A DNA stretch of 64,000 bases from Homarus americanus (taxonomy: Eukaryota; Arthropoda; Malacostraca; Decapoda; Nephropidae): the NCBI RefSeq assembly GCF_018991925.1, contig NW_024753828.1, forward strand, positions 4,790,965-4,854,964, read 5' to 3'. The notes under the pieces were generated by a model. It did no database searches. It saw only the letters and a program-made list of their open reading frames with translations, and was not told where the DNA came from. Shown one piece after another: positions 1 through 11,483 of the stretch (positions within the stretch are counted from its first letter, which is position 1; every line of letters begins with the position of its first letter). Position numbers and translations under genes: made by a program.

Positions 1-227
1 GATTTTAAAACTTGGATGTGTAATATGTATGAGTACGATACTCTGTGCTATATAATGAGACAACAAATCAAGAAACCTCAAAAATATGAAAATATCTAAA
101 TTCCAAAATTTGGAATATGCTCAAGATCATCTCGTTTAAAATATTAAATCTGAAACCAAAATGACTATGTACGTTTATTGTGAGTAGAGTGGAGGTACGG
201 TATGGTAGACGTACAGTATAAATATGT

Positions 228-397
228 AAACAGACACGGAGAAACACACAAGAGAAGGTAGACACGTTACCTTGTCCTATGTTAGCTGCAGCTTTCTCAA
301 CATAAGCTGGAGATCTCCAGTAGCCCATGGAGCCCGTGCCTTGAGGATCTGTCACAAGAACAATGGATCAGCCCACCAACTGACTTATCTCACTAAC
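228..397. repeat. 170-bp direct duplication, copy 1
   Basis: Identical by eye to 1210-1379. The duplication covers the small exon plus about 40-50 bp of intron on each side. Confidence 0.9.
271..348 (-). CDS. Small exon of a second minus-strand gene, downstream copy
   Basis: Acceptor TTGTGACAG, donor GACAAG|GTAACG. The 78-bp exon (phase 1-1) reads PQGTGSMGYWRSPAYVEKAA then ANIGQ. It is identical to 1253-1330. The gene product is not recognised; the rest of the gene would lie left of this window. Confidence 0.5.
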
Positions 398-1209
398 TTT
401 TATACAGGTTGAGAATTCTCTAATCTGAAATTCTGAAACCGAAAATACCCCAAAAACCAGGAACTTTTTGAATGGACTTAACTGTGTAAGAGTATGAAGG
501 CACACTCTGGTATTTTTGGGTATCTTGGAAAAAGGATAAAGATATTCTAATAAAATTTACATTAACAATTTAGAGTTGCAGAAAATCTGTACAGTACTGT
601 ATGTGCAAGTACAGATTTAACATGTAAAATCTGGCTGAGAAGAAACCAGGAATGCTGCTCAGAAACCATGAAGTTGAGGTTCTCCTTCTCAATAAGCCAC
701 CATACAGCCCTGACCTTGGCACACTCGATCATCTGTTTGAACTTCTGAAAGAAGCTTAGAGAAGTTATGAATATGCCAATAATGATAAGTAGAGACGGTT
801 CTAGCATCTGAGGGGACCTGTGCTGCCGCACAGACCGCACATAGCTGGAGCCGGCCCTGATGATAAGGTGAAGGAGGCAGTGCATTTGTGGCTTTATGTG
901 TAGCCCAAAAAAAAAAATTCTGATGCACTACAAAAATCTTGTGTACTGTACAGCTGGACCAAGTGTGTTAAAAACTGGGTGATTATGTGGCACAAATGAG
1001 ACCTTTTCCCAACTTATATCATGTGTATAAAATAAAAATAAAACATAACTTATATTTCAACGTTTTCCTTTCTAAAGGCACAATATTGTACACTATGATA
1101 AATACAGTGATAGAGAAGTTATGGGAACCTCATGAATATAAAATATATTTACATTCCAGAAGTTTGAAAACACAGTACAGTACAGTAGTATGCTCAATAT
1201 TATCTCACA
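398..1209. other. Spacer between the duplicated exons, no clear gene
   Basis: No convincing splice-bounded coding exon. Around 690-880 a GGGCCGGCTCCAGC-like stretch and an open minus-strand segment (KFKQMIECAKVRAVWW) look like a degenerate transposon piece, but I cannot assign it. Confidence 0.35.
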
Positions 1210-1379
1210 AAACAGACACGGAGAAACACACAAGAGAAGGTAGACACGTTACCTTGTCCTATGTTAGCTGCAGCTTTCTCAACATAAGCTGGAGATCTCC
1301 AGTAGCCCATGGAGCCCGTGCCTTGAGGATCTGTCACAAGAACAATGGATCAGCCCACCAACTGACTTATCTCACTAAC
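1210..1379. repeat. 170-bp direct duplication, copy 2
   Basis: Partner of 228-397. The perfect identity implies recent duplication or gene conversion. Confidence 0.9.
1253..1330 (-). CDS. Small exon of a second minus-strand gene, upstream copy
   Basis: Same 78-bp exon as 271-348 with identical splice sites, 982 bp away. Because 78 is divisible by 3 and the phase is symmetric, including both, either or neither copy keeps frame. Confidence 0.5.
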
Positions 1380-1609
1380 ACTGTACAGTACAGTACTGCA
1401 GTTTACTTTTCTTTAACACTGTATAAACTATACTTGTGATTTTGCATTGACTGTGTTTGTAGTGTTATATCTACTATACTGTAAAGCTTTTTAAAATGTT
1501 ATTTGTAAATTTTTTATTATCTCTTAATTATGGTAATCTGACATCAAATATTGGAAAATAAAATACTGATCTGTACTGTAGTCTATATTACTGGATGATG
1601 ATTTTAATA

Positions 1610-1971
1610 CAGGCAACCCCAGGGTTACGGAAATTCGCCCTAACGGAATTTTGAAATTATTACCGAAATATTCGGGATATGTCCAAAAAAATTTGCACCA
1701 CCTCAGGCAGCACTCCAACATCGTTTCTGGTGAGTTAAATTGAAGTGTTGTTCATTTACTGTCATGTTACATCATGAATGAATCATTGTATCTGCTTAAA
1801 ACTGTTTATTTTCACTCATGTATGTGCTTGTATTATTTTTTTGGCTGAAAAAATTTCACCTGGGAATCCATCCCAACTTATACTCGTACAATGGGAGTCG
1901 ATGGGAAAATGGTTTAGCATTACGGAATGATTTCCAGGAACGGAACCCTTGTGTAACCTGGGGAATGCCTG
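1610..1971 (+). mobile_element. pogo/Tigger-type MITE, GGTTACGGAA family
   Basis: Ends CAGGCAACCCC...GGGGAATGCCTG flanked by TA on both sides, with internal repeats of TTACGGAA. It is the same family as the longer copy at 60022-60821. No coding sequence remains. Confidence 0.75.
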
Positions 1972-2928
1972 TACTGTATTAAGTTGAGTTGAGTGTCACC
2001 TGTGTTGTGTTCCAACATTGTAAGAAGAACATTATAATGTGTTCTTTTAATGCTTATTACCAGCTTAGTACTGTATCATATAACAGTACAGTAGTACATT
2101 GTTGTAGTCAACGGAAAGATTTTTTATCAAATGTTATCTTTTGTTATTACTGTAGTTAACTTACAAAATGTTTGTTATTTATTGTTATCATTTGTTTTAT
2201 ACTAGAGTACACTGTATACAGTATAGTTAATACAATGGCAATATATACTTCACTTTAAGGCCACAGGTTTTTCAAATACTTCTCAATGCATTAAATATTT
2301 TCAACACTGTCCACAACCAAAACAAACTAACCTAACCTACAATATATGAAAGGAGCATTGAGGGGCTCTGCCCACCTCGACCCCTTATGAAGGTGGGGGA
2401 TCAGCCCCCCCCACACCCCACTGCACATGTATCCTTTTGGGGTAAAATACTAAAACAAAAAAACGGTGACATTTACTAGAACCTGACCTAACCAACCAAA
2501 GAAACCGACCTAACCTTACCTAACTTCCTAGCCGGGGATTCCCCCCCCCCACCCAGGCCACCTGCCATATTAAAGAGAAAGTACTTTGATAACTGGCACC
2601 AATGAAAGCAACTTTGTTGAAGTATCATGGTGCAACTTTACGGTTTTTCTGGATGTGACAGTACACTCGGAGGGTCAGTTGTAAATAAACAGACGACACG
2701 CAATGACTAGGCAGATTTGTCGGAGGAATATTTATGGCAAATAATTCATTTCTTCACATACTTATGATCAGTTTTTCCACCGTGTTTTATCCTACAATTT
2801 CCCTCATCCTCCGTGCCCTGCCTAGTGCCCACTACAGGCGATTTATGATCGTAGAGAAAAAGTAAAAAAATTAATAATTGTAATTAAAATAAAAAATTGC
2901 CGCCTCTATTAAAATACTTACTATAATG
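1972..2928. other. AT-rich intergenic/intronic DNA
   Basis: No gene seen. About 2330-2560 has a CCTAACC-rich segment followed by GGGGCTCTGCCC...; a similar block occurs at 49680-49790, so it is a dispersed repeat. Confidence 0.5.
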
Positions 2929-3010
2929 CAGGTGGCGGATCCAGGAATATCGAAAGGAAGGAGGGCTGCGGGTACAAGAGGTTGTGGTGGGGCAACATGG
3001 CATACACAGT
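2929..3010. mobile_element. hAT terminal fragment (GGATCCAGGAATATC family)
   Basis: Starts CAGGTGGCGGATCCAGG and runs into AAGAGGTTGTGG; it matches the ends at 48734 and, inverted, at 47855 and 58635. The far end of the element is not visible here. Confidence 0.5.
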
Positions 3011-3624
3011 AAGCCCACCCAACTAGTGAGAGCCTATTCGTCTAAACATTTACCAAACAAACCAATTTCCATAAAAATAATTGTTATATTAGAACTCGCT
3101 GATAATAATATAGTAGGAATATAAACATTTTCTTTACACTGTACACTCTACATGAAGCAAAAAAACAAGTTTGGGTAAAATTATCGTTTCAGTCATCCAA
3201 CTACAGTATTTGGAACCTAACCTAACATAATCGGTAAAACTCAGGGTATTATTGCGTTTACACACAGTTCATTCCTACCACTAATCTATAATCATATTCG
3301 AATAAGACATCTAATTATAAGATAATTTTCATCTATTACATTACCGGCGGAAATGTATAATAACGGAGATAGCTTTCCCAAAAAAAATTCTATTTTCTTC
3401 CATTAACCTCCCGCCATTATCGTCTGCCTCTCTCCCAACACTGCGTGTCTCTCGCGTCTCCTTCATAAACCATTACGTGCATGCGTACCCGTACACATCA
3501 CGCAACCAATCAAAAACGTTTTTGCTTTTGGAACCAATTAAAATGATTTTGGGTTTAATTCAGAGTATATTTGGCCCAATCAAAATCGAGTTATATTTTG
3601 GGTCTCATATTTTGAAATTCAAGT

Positions 3625-3869
3625 TCAGTTCCGACCATGGAGGTCTGCGTTGGATGTCAGTTAAAGTATATGGAGCCGAATGCAAGTTTTTGGAGAAAAA
3701 TAACGTAGAAACTATAGCATTTTTCAATCGCATGGTGTTCTTCCAACCTCAGTAAAGTGTAATAAGAGCAAGACGGAATGTAAATATCGCAAAGACCAAC
3801 ATATGTGGCGTTGTGTAAGAATCCCAGAATGCAACGACGAACAAGAACCAGGCCAATAAGGTAAGAAAT
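3625..3869 (+). pseudogene. Possible ISXO2/IS1595-like N-terminal zinc-ribbon remnant
   Basis: With a frameshift near 3750, the plus strand reads NNVETIAFFNRMVFF, then KCNKSKTECKYRKDQHMWRC and PECNDEQEPG. Paired Cys motifs before and after a WRC are typical of the N-terminal region of ISXO2-like transposase-derived proteins. A stop lies just before a GTAAGA. It may be a remnant or noise. Confidence 0.3.
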
Positions 3870-3899
3870 AGGTGATTCCATCATATGGTGAGAGTCAAA

Positions 3900-3920
3900 G
3901 TTAGGTTAGGTTAGGTTTTT
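3900..3920 (-). repeat. Short arthropod-telomere-like tract
   Basis: Several GGTTA repeats; an interstitial TTAGG-type tract. Confidence 0.5.
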
Positions 3921-4149
3921 CTGTTTTTTGTTTTTTTTTAGTCACTTAGCTACTTCTTTTTTCTCGGAAAACGTCAAACGAAAAAAAAAATCGCTAAAAA
4001 AACAAAACGGCTAATTTCCGCCAAAAATGAAGGTCATACTCGGTCTCAACACACACAAATACACTAGAAAAATATATTTTTTACTTGCTAAAAGTGAACG
4101 GTGTGACAATGCAAATTTACCAAACTCAGTCACAGCACTGCTTCTCAAA

Positions 4150-4207
4150 TGTAACTTAACTTAACTTAACTCAACTCAACTCAACTCAACCTAACCTAAC
4201 CTAACCC
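4150..4207. repeat. CTTAA/CTCAA/CCTAA pentamer tract
   Basis: A graded tandem tract: CTTAA units, then CTCAA, then CCTAA. The CCTAA part equals the arthropod telomeric repeat in reverse complement. Confidence 0.6.
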
Positions 4208-4521
4208 ACAACTCGCTGGACGACCAAAACGATAATGCCCAAATTTCTTCTTCAGATTTTTCGTTGAGTAGATCCATTCCAGGAGCCGTGACGTCTAAAG
4301 TATTACAGATGGTGATCAGTGAGTGCAGTTAACCAAGAAGATAAAGTTAAGTACAGTAAATATATTTTGTGATCATATAAACAGACGTTGAGAGACGCCA
4401 TGACCCAACATATAACAATTATCTCGTTTATACGTTATCACACCGTTGCTTCGTCGCTCCTATTAATGGAACCAGTTTTATAATCCGCTCAAGATGGAAA
4501 TAAACACATTAAAATACTCAC

Positions 4522-4531
4522 AACCCGACAT
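4522..4531 (-). CDS. Candidate first coding exon of the second minus-strand gene
   Basis: Minus strand reads CAATATGTCGGGTT|GTGAGT (Met-Ser-Gly plus one base, phase 1), compatible with the exon at 1253-1330 (AT...). The exon, its donor (GTGAGTATTTTAATG) and about 170 bp around it resemble the first exon of the zinc-finger gene at 42870. It could instead be a dispersed repeat. Confidence 0.35.
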
Positions 4532-4649
4532 ATTGGAGGTTTAGCCCGATAATAAAGTCCTTGGCACACAATGGACCTCCACGAGTAGGAGTCTAGTGTT
4601 ACTATTAATGTTGGTAGATAGTCCACGAACGCATCCCAATAAATTTAAA

Positions 4650-5580
4650 TTTTATTCTATATTTTCTTAAGAATATTAACCAAGCTTAATATATATCACC
4701 CTCAAAAAATTATTTAATCTCGTTTATTAGATGAGTTATTGTTATTTTATGTTAAATAAAGGTACAGTATATTATATATAATTTTGAAGGCATTTGTGGT
4801 ACTTTTATAACATAAGTCAGCTTGCAGTTGTCTACTATAAACAAACTCGCGGGTGTAACACTTGGCAAAATTTAATGTTGTTTACTTTATTCACCATCCA
4901 TTTTGATGGAATGCTGACCCATTAGATAATTTTCATGTAATTATATATAATTCATAGTTTGTGATTTACACACTTCTGTAAATACATTATAAATACATAC
5001 AGTACAATATTTACTGTACATTGGTGTCATTTAGTTCTTTAATTAACACAAACCACCCCTATCCTCTCCAAATAGTTTTATCATATTTAAGCAATTTATG
5101 TAAGATGTAAGTGATATACACATTCATATAAACTGATATACTGTACACTCTTTACTTGGTATAATTAGTTTTCTAAAGAGGTATGACCAGTACCAAGGCC
5201 TAACTCCAGTAACTTGGCAATCCGACTAAGGTCACCCAATTAGGCCATTAGATCTGACTTCCAGTAAAAAAAAATTGCTTCGGATTAAATATTAATTATT
5301 AATATCAAATATAAAAAAAATGATGAACATAAACATTACTTTGCCCTTCCTAAACTACTGTATCCGCTGTAATAATCTAACGCTATGATCTATGAATACT
5401 AATAAACGTGATGTTGAGGCTTGACTTGAGAAGAAACAGGAATACACCAGATAAATATCTTAAGAACTTGGTGATGACGTGAAACAAACAACAGAACAGG
5501 GTACATTAAAACAGTTATGTAATGCATGCGTGGAGTGTGAGACTGTTGTGGGGTTAACGTGAGAAGGGAAACTCGGCTAT
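4650..5580. other. AT-rich DNA with no gene seen
   Basis: Scattered TACAGTA/TACTGTA strings and A/T-rich sequence; no splice-bounded open frame or element ends that I can support. Confidence 0.5.
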
Positions 5581-5588
5581 GGCATTTC

Positions 5589-5589
5589 C

Positions 5590-5612
<23 letters not shown>
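5589..5612. repeat. (TA)n microsatellite
   Basis: Uninterrupted TA dinucleotides within an AT-rich stretch. Confidence 0.85.
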
Positions 5613-5620
<8 letters not shown>

Positions 5621-6014
5621 ATGCAGTGCTAGGGAGTTGCTATGTGGTGAGGAGCTTGTTATGCGGAGGTCTTGTCTGTTTGAAAGCTCTGAGTAGAATC
5701 CCCTTCACGGCAAGGCTGTGGGCTTATATACACGTCCGTCGGAAGTGAATGTCGCTGCTAGCCGACCCCCGCCAGGCCAGACAGCGAGGCTTGGCAGAGG
5801 AACTCGCCGCGGGATAGGCTGATCAGCGACTAACGGCAGTGACAGTTGTAGGGGAGAGTATCCACTACACTGTGTAGATTTTTATTATAGTGATAAAACA
5901 GCTGCCAGTGAGTGTAGGTCCACACTCCTGATGGCTTGTTAGAACAGTGCAGATAAAGTACAGTACAGTACCGTACACACTGAGAGGCAGCATGGCCAGC
6001 ACTGTACTTGATCA

Positions 6015-6250
6015 CCTTCACTACCCATCTGTAAGGTTAGGTACTCACTTACAGCTGCGTGAATTGGGGGTGCCCTGGACATGAACCAGCACCTTTAGGA
6101 TGGGAAGCGAGGTGAGTGCCGTATTCACAGGGCCACTACACCTTCTCACCCCTCTACCAGGGTGGAGAGAAATAAGGTAATACAGTATTTATGTGGCTAA
6201 GTTGGTGGCACTTTGGACTCCCAACCTCGAGTGATGGGTTCAATCCTGGT
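6015..6250 (+). mobile_element. SINE-like, tRNA-derived sequences
   Basis: 6191-6245 has a box A-like GTGGCTAAGTTGG and a box B-like GGTTCAATCC spaced as in a tRNA gene, but no acceptor-stem pairing. 6030-6120 (GGTACTCACTTACAGCTG...) resembles decapod SINE bodies from memory. Confidence 0.35.
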
Positions 6251-6261
6251 ATAATATTGTG

Positions 6262-6405
6262 TTGTGGTGTACATCAGTCACTACAGTATGGTACAGTGTT
6301 TAATTGTAATATGGTGTACACACAGTTGGCCAACAGTCACCACAATATTGTACAGTACTATGGTGTACAGTTACACACAGTCACCACAATATTGTACAGA
6401 ACTAC
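6262..6405. repeat. Minisatellite, left part (split by the LINE)
   Basis: Units of roughly 55-60 bp with ACAGTTGGCCAACAGTCACC and CACAATATTGTACAG. The same units continue at 8405-8872. Confidence 0.8.
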
Positions 6406-6411
6406 TATTTT

Positions 6412-8400
6412 ACTGTCACTCGGAATCGAGGATGACAATCATCCAGCCATGATACAATGATATGAGTTATTAGGGATGTCACCTAGGTTAGTGAGTTTTG
6501 AGGTGACAAAAGAATCCGATACGGGACCCGTAGCATTGCTCACATTCATTGCACATGTGGAGGGCTCCATCTACTGCGGGAGGGGCGGTTGCAGCGTCTC
6601 TCCGGCATTGGCGCTTATTTGCCTCGGTTTGCAGTTGGGCTAACTCGAAAGTATTGACACCTTCTCATGTGGTGCTCCTCCAAGCGTTACGGTGTGGAGT
6701 AATCGTCTCCCAGGTGAGGGAGTCGATTTGGCACTTTTTCAGGTTTGTCTTAAGACTATCCTTATACCTTTTCAGTTGCCCGCCGGCGTTATGTTCACTA
6801 TTCGTTAGGTGACTGTAAAGTAGCTGCTTTGGCAGTCTACTGTCGTTCATGTGGGTAACATGGCCAGTCCAACGTAGTTGTTCATGGATAATGGTAGCCT
6901 CGATGCTCCTACAGTTGGTGTCAGCAAAAATACTGGCATTTGTTCTCATGTCTTCCCAGCGAGCTCGGAGGATGGAAAGTAGACTACGTTGGTGAAAGTT
7001 TTCAAGTGCCTTGAGGTGCTTCCTGTATGTGACCCATGTCTCACTGCCATATAGCAGGGTGGGTTGGACCACTGCTCGATATACATGCAACGTTGTAGAT
7101 AATTTCAGCTCCCGACAGCTGAAGACACGATTTCGAAGTCTGCCAAAGGCTTGAGATGCACATCTGATCCGATGCTGAGTCTCTTCATTGATGTTTGCGG
7201 TGGTGGACAGGTGGGAGCCGAGATACCGAATGTGGGCAACATTAGAGAGGGTAGTACCGTTAAGCTGGATGGATGGTGGAGGTGTGGCTGAACCAGGGGC
7301 TGGCTGAAAGAGAATCTGAGTCTTACGTACATTCACTTCAAAGCCGAAGTGTGCATATGCGTCTGCGTAGGTGTTCAGGATCTTCTGTAGGTTGTGCACA
7401 GTGTGAGCAACAAGGGTGAGGTCGTCTGCATACTGAAGTTCAGTAATGGAAGCTGCTGACACCTTTGTTCTTGCCTGGAGTCGTCTTATGTTAAAAAGAC
7501 CCTTCACCAGATACTCGATGTTCACCCCGTTGGCTAAATTGGCACTGGCACGAGTAAGGAAGGCAGCCAAGAAGATGGAAAAGAGAGTTGGTGCCAGTAC
7601 AAACCCTTGTTTAACCCGTTTGGATGGGGAAGAGCTGTAACTGGGTGCCGTTGTGCAGGACACTGCCGTTCATGCCATCGTGGAGTTGCCTCATAATGGC
7701 GATGAATTTTGGTGGGCAGCCAAAACGGCTGACGGTCTACCAGAGGGCTTCCCTGTTGACCGAGTCTAAGGCCTTGGTTAGGTTGATGAAAGCCATGTAC
7801 AGGTCATGACGCTGTTCTCTGTACTTTTCCTGTATCTGGCGGGCAGCAAAGATCATGTCAGTGGTGCCACATGATGGTCTAAAACCACATTGAGATTTTA
7901 GGAGGAAGTTTTCCGCCGCAGGACTTGGGTGATAATCTTGCCAGCTACGGACAGCAGCGAGATCCCACAGTAGTTGCCACAGTCTGACCGGTCTCCCTTG
8001 TTCTTATAAATATTGACAATGAAGGCATCTTTAAGAGCTTGGTGGATTTCCTCCTTTTCCCATATATTCTCCAGGAGAGAGTGGAGACGGCTGGTAAGCA
8101 GAGGTCCTCCTGCTGTGTACACCTCGGCTGGGATTCCATCAGACCCTGAGGATTTGTTATTTTTCATCTGTTTGATGGCAGTAGCTACCTCAGCCAGGGA
8201 TGGAGGATAGCTGAGGTGGGTCAGCTCTGGATGCTGAGGGACCTGCTGGGTAGTCAGGACATCCACATCGGTGTTTCGGTTGAACAATGAATAGTAGTGC
8301 TCTTTCCAGCGCTGAAGGAGGCCTTCATCGTCTTTAATTATAAGGTTACCGTCAGATGAGCGGAGGGTGACTGCGCCACGAGTGACTGGCCCATAAAATG
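6412..8400 (-). mobile_element. Degenerate non-LTR retrotransposon (LINE) with reverse transcriptase
   Basis: Minus strand, 5'-truncated. From 8400 down: DGNLIIKDDEGLLQRWKEHY, SSGSDGIPAEVY, GFRPSCGTTDMIF (after a frameshift near 7900), QGFVLAPTLFSI, the catalytic YADD box (ELQYADDLTLVAHT), then LRWTGHVTHM, and finally a C-terminal C2H2 finger (CNEC...CYGSRIGFFCHLKTH) near 6500. These are standard non-LTR RT blocks. Internal stops and frameshifts make it inactive. The clade is not determined. Confidence 0.85.
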
Positions 8401-8404
8401 TTTT

Positions 8405-8872
8405 AGTGTACTATGGTGTACAGTGTACACAGTTGGCCAAGTCACCACAATATTGTACAGTACTATGGTGTACAGTTACACAGTTGGCCAAGTCACCACA
8501 ATATTGTACAGTACTATGGTGTACAGTGTACACAGTTGGTCAAGTCACCACAATATTGTACAGTACTATGGTGTACAGTTACACAGTTGGCAAACAGTCA
8601 CCACAATATTGTACAGTTACACAGTTGGCAAACAGTCACCACAATATTGTACAGTACTATGGTGTACAGTGTACACAGTTGGCCAACAGTCACCACAATA
8701 TTGTGCAGTACTATGGTGTACAGTTACACAGTTGGCCAACAGTCACCACAATATTGTGCAGTACTATGGTGTACAGTTACACACAGTTGGCCAACAGTCA
8801 CCACAATATTGTGCAGTATTATGGTGCACAGTTACACACAGTTGGCCAACAGTCACCACAATGCCATTGGCT
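8405..8872. repeat. Minisatellite, right part
   Basis: About eight units of 50-60 bp. Units differ by the presence or absence of a GTGTACAC block. The long frames on both strands are by-products of the repeat. Confidence 0.9.
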
Positions 8873-9361
8873 GAACCAACATTCCTTGCCTGGTGGTACA
8901 GTATTGTGTGTTAACTCTTTATTTGTGAGTGACGACCATCCCCTTGTGAACTAAAGCCACAATACCAGGTACAAGTTGTGGCAACATGGAGAAAACCATC
9001 AAGAACTCTAAGCATTTATTAATTCTCACAAAAGTACACTACTGTACAGTACAGTATATCAAACCTACACTGTAGGAGGTACATAAAAACATATTTTGTA
9101 CACACATTTCATAGTCATCAAGATGCTCATCAGCAGTTTTTAACAAAATCACCTTTTGAGAAACTAAAACACACACTACCCTGTACCATACTTTTATATT
9201 AACAAAAAAATACATAAATATCAAAATGAATATACAGTACAGTAATCTAAAAATAACAATTGTCTTATTATTATGTAACAATGAACTATTGTACAGTCAG
9301 AAATTATTCTTTAAAATGCAACAACATAATAAGTGCATCCAGTAAAGTTGTCAGATATCTA

Positions 9362-9960
9362 AATGGTCCGTCCCTCGTAATGCTATACTGTACAAGAGAG
9401 AGGTGCTCCCCCGTTTGGAGTACTGTATTGTCACCCTGTCTGGTCCCCGAGATATACTAGAGACTGTCAGTTGATTGAAAATGCCCAAACGAGGGCCACC
9501 AGACAGATGCCTGCATTATGGCACCTCTGTTACCCAAAGATTAGAATGCCTGCAACTGCCAAGCTTATACAGTACTATAGGCAGGCAAAGGGTAACAATT
9601 GAAGTTTATAAACATCTCAGAGGGCACTACTCAGTCGAATGACCATACCTGGTGCTGGCGGATGCCCGCCCCATAAGTGGTCACAGCTCAAGGCTCATGA
9701 ACCCAGATGTCCAGAAAACTGTGAGGGCAACCTTTTTCGGAGTGAGTGTTGTAAACTCTTGGAACAATCTGCCAGAGAGTGTTGGGACGGCACCAAGTGT
9801 GAGCTCATTCAAGGCCAGACTTGACCAACACTGGAGCAGATACAGATACATTCTGGAACCAGTACTTGCCAACAGTGCATAACAGAGACGTGACCGACCG
9901 TCCAAGTGGCTAATGAGTCAATTATTGACAAAGAAGATAGAAGTAAAAGTATATATATTT
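9362..9960 (+). mobile_element. LINE 3' fragment (RT C-terminus)
   Basis: It encodes FFGVSVVNSWNNLPESV and SVSSFKARLDQHW, the typical end of CR1/Jockey/L2-group reverse transcriptases. Related pieces are at 42085-42580, 44755-45325, 47943-48237 and 59516-59640. Frameshifts are present. Confidence 0.75.
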
Positions 9961-10986
9961 CTTTGGATTTTGTCCTTTTCATCTGGTAAATAAAAAAAGT
10001 ACTGTACAGGATTCAACAAAAATGATCCAAATATCTCAGGAGATTTTTGGTACAATATGACTTTAATAGTAAGCAGGAAATTTGTCTTTTATCTCAAGGA
10101 ACTACTGTACATAATACAGTATTTGCTTCTATACAGTTTATCCTTTCATTTATCTGGAAAGTCATTACATTTTGTACATATTTTTATATAATCAACAAAA
10201 GTACAGTAATCCCATCATTCTCATCTCTTTCATTTAGTACTTGTAGTGGGAGGGGAGGAGGGAGAGAGTTGATCATATGTCCTGTGCAAACAAAGGAATG
10301 ATCTGACCACATTCTTACATATACAGTACTGTACTGCCATGTCTCACTACACTAGGGTGTTCCCTCTAAGTGGTTGTCACAGCAGACACTCAATCCCTCC
10401 TTAAAAAAATATCCATTTTTATCAACAAGTCATCCTTGTAATTACTGGCAAATCAGCATTAATTATGTGAGTCTGTGTAACTGTAACTTTAGAACAGTAT
10501 CTTTAATGTGCTCACTCAACATACTGTATAAAGAATCTCTCGGTTACATCAAATCAAGACTGTAAGCAAGCATTGAAGATATATATTTTAGATAAATAAG
10601 ACCAAAATGATAAATTAAAGCAAACATACAATATACAGTATATGAAAATGTACAAATGCATTTACATAACTATACCAAGTGACCATCAATATATAGTAGT
10701 ATTTCTCAACAGTGATAGTTCATGGAAGATGAAAATCACGACAAACAATACCATAATGCTGAGTCATTCCTACTGCGTTGAAGTGTGATGGCAAGACTTT
10801 GGTGAGGTCAGGAATCCATCAAAGTACAGTATCATATATCAAGAGTTCAGAGCTGACACCCTACTCTTTGGGAACATGTGGGTGTGTATATATAAGTGTA
10901 AAGTTCATGTTTAAAGTGTGTCTGTAGCCATCAATGTCAGTATTATATGAACCCTTGACCATACACATATAAAAATAAATCAGGTG
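9961..10986. other. No gene seen
   Basis: AT-rich DNA with TACAG/TACTG strings; nothing else recognised. Confidence 0.5.
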
Positions 10987-11483
10987 CAGGGGTGTCATTT
11001 GGGGCACTCGTCCCCCCCCCCAAGACCTGGCTTGTCCTTCCCAAGACCTGGCTTGTCCTTCCCAAGGGCTGTCTTGCTCTCCAACGAAAATTGTAATTAT
11101 ATTCCTTTTTCATATAGACGAATTTGGATTTGGTGATAACATCTTAATGGTATTTTTACTATGCATAATTAAACAAAATGATAAGTATTCATCTATTTTC
11201 ATCATTCCCATTACCTAACATATATAAACTGAATAGCAGCAAGGAAGTAAGTCATATTGCTAGCAGCCACACGGTCCACAGGGGGCAGATACAAATTGAA
11301 AATATAAAACGTGTTGGAATGTGTTCTGTCTGTTACAGCACCACCTGGTGGCACCATCCAAAAATAAAAACAGCATGGGCAGTTGTGAGGCTGCGGTCTT
11401 GGTGCGTGGCATTGCGCACTCTCTGTCTCTGTTATGAATTTGTTGTACCTCCAATATATTACTGAGTGTATAAATTTAATCAT

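Noticed and set aside
562..928. Open minus-strand frames between the duplicated exons
   Set aside because: No splice sites in a matching phase. The sequence looks like a decayed mobile element, so I did not include it as an exon of the second gene.
6191..6245. Functional tRNA gene
   Set aside because: Box A and B resemble a tRNA, but stems do not pair and a SINE body is likely.
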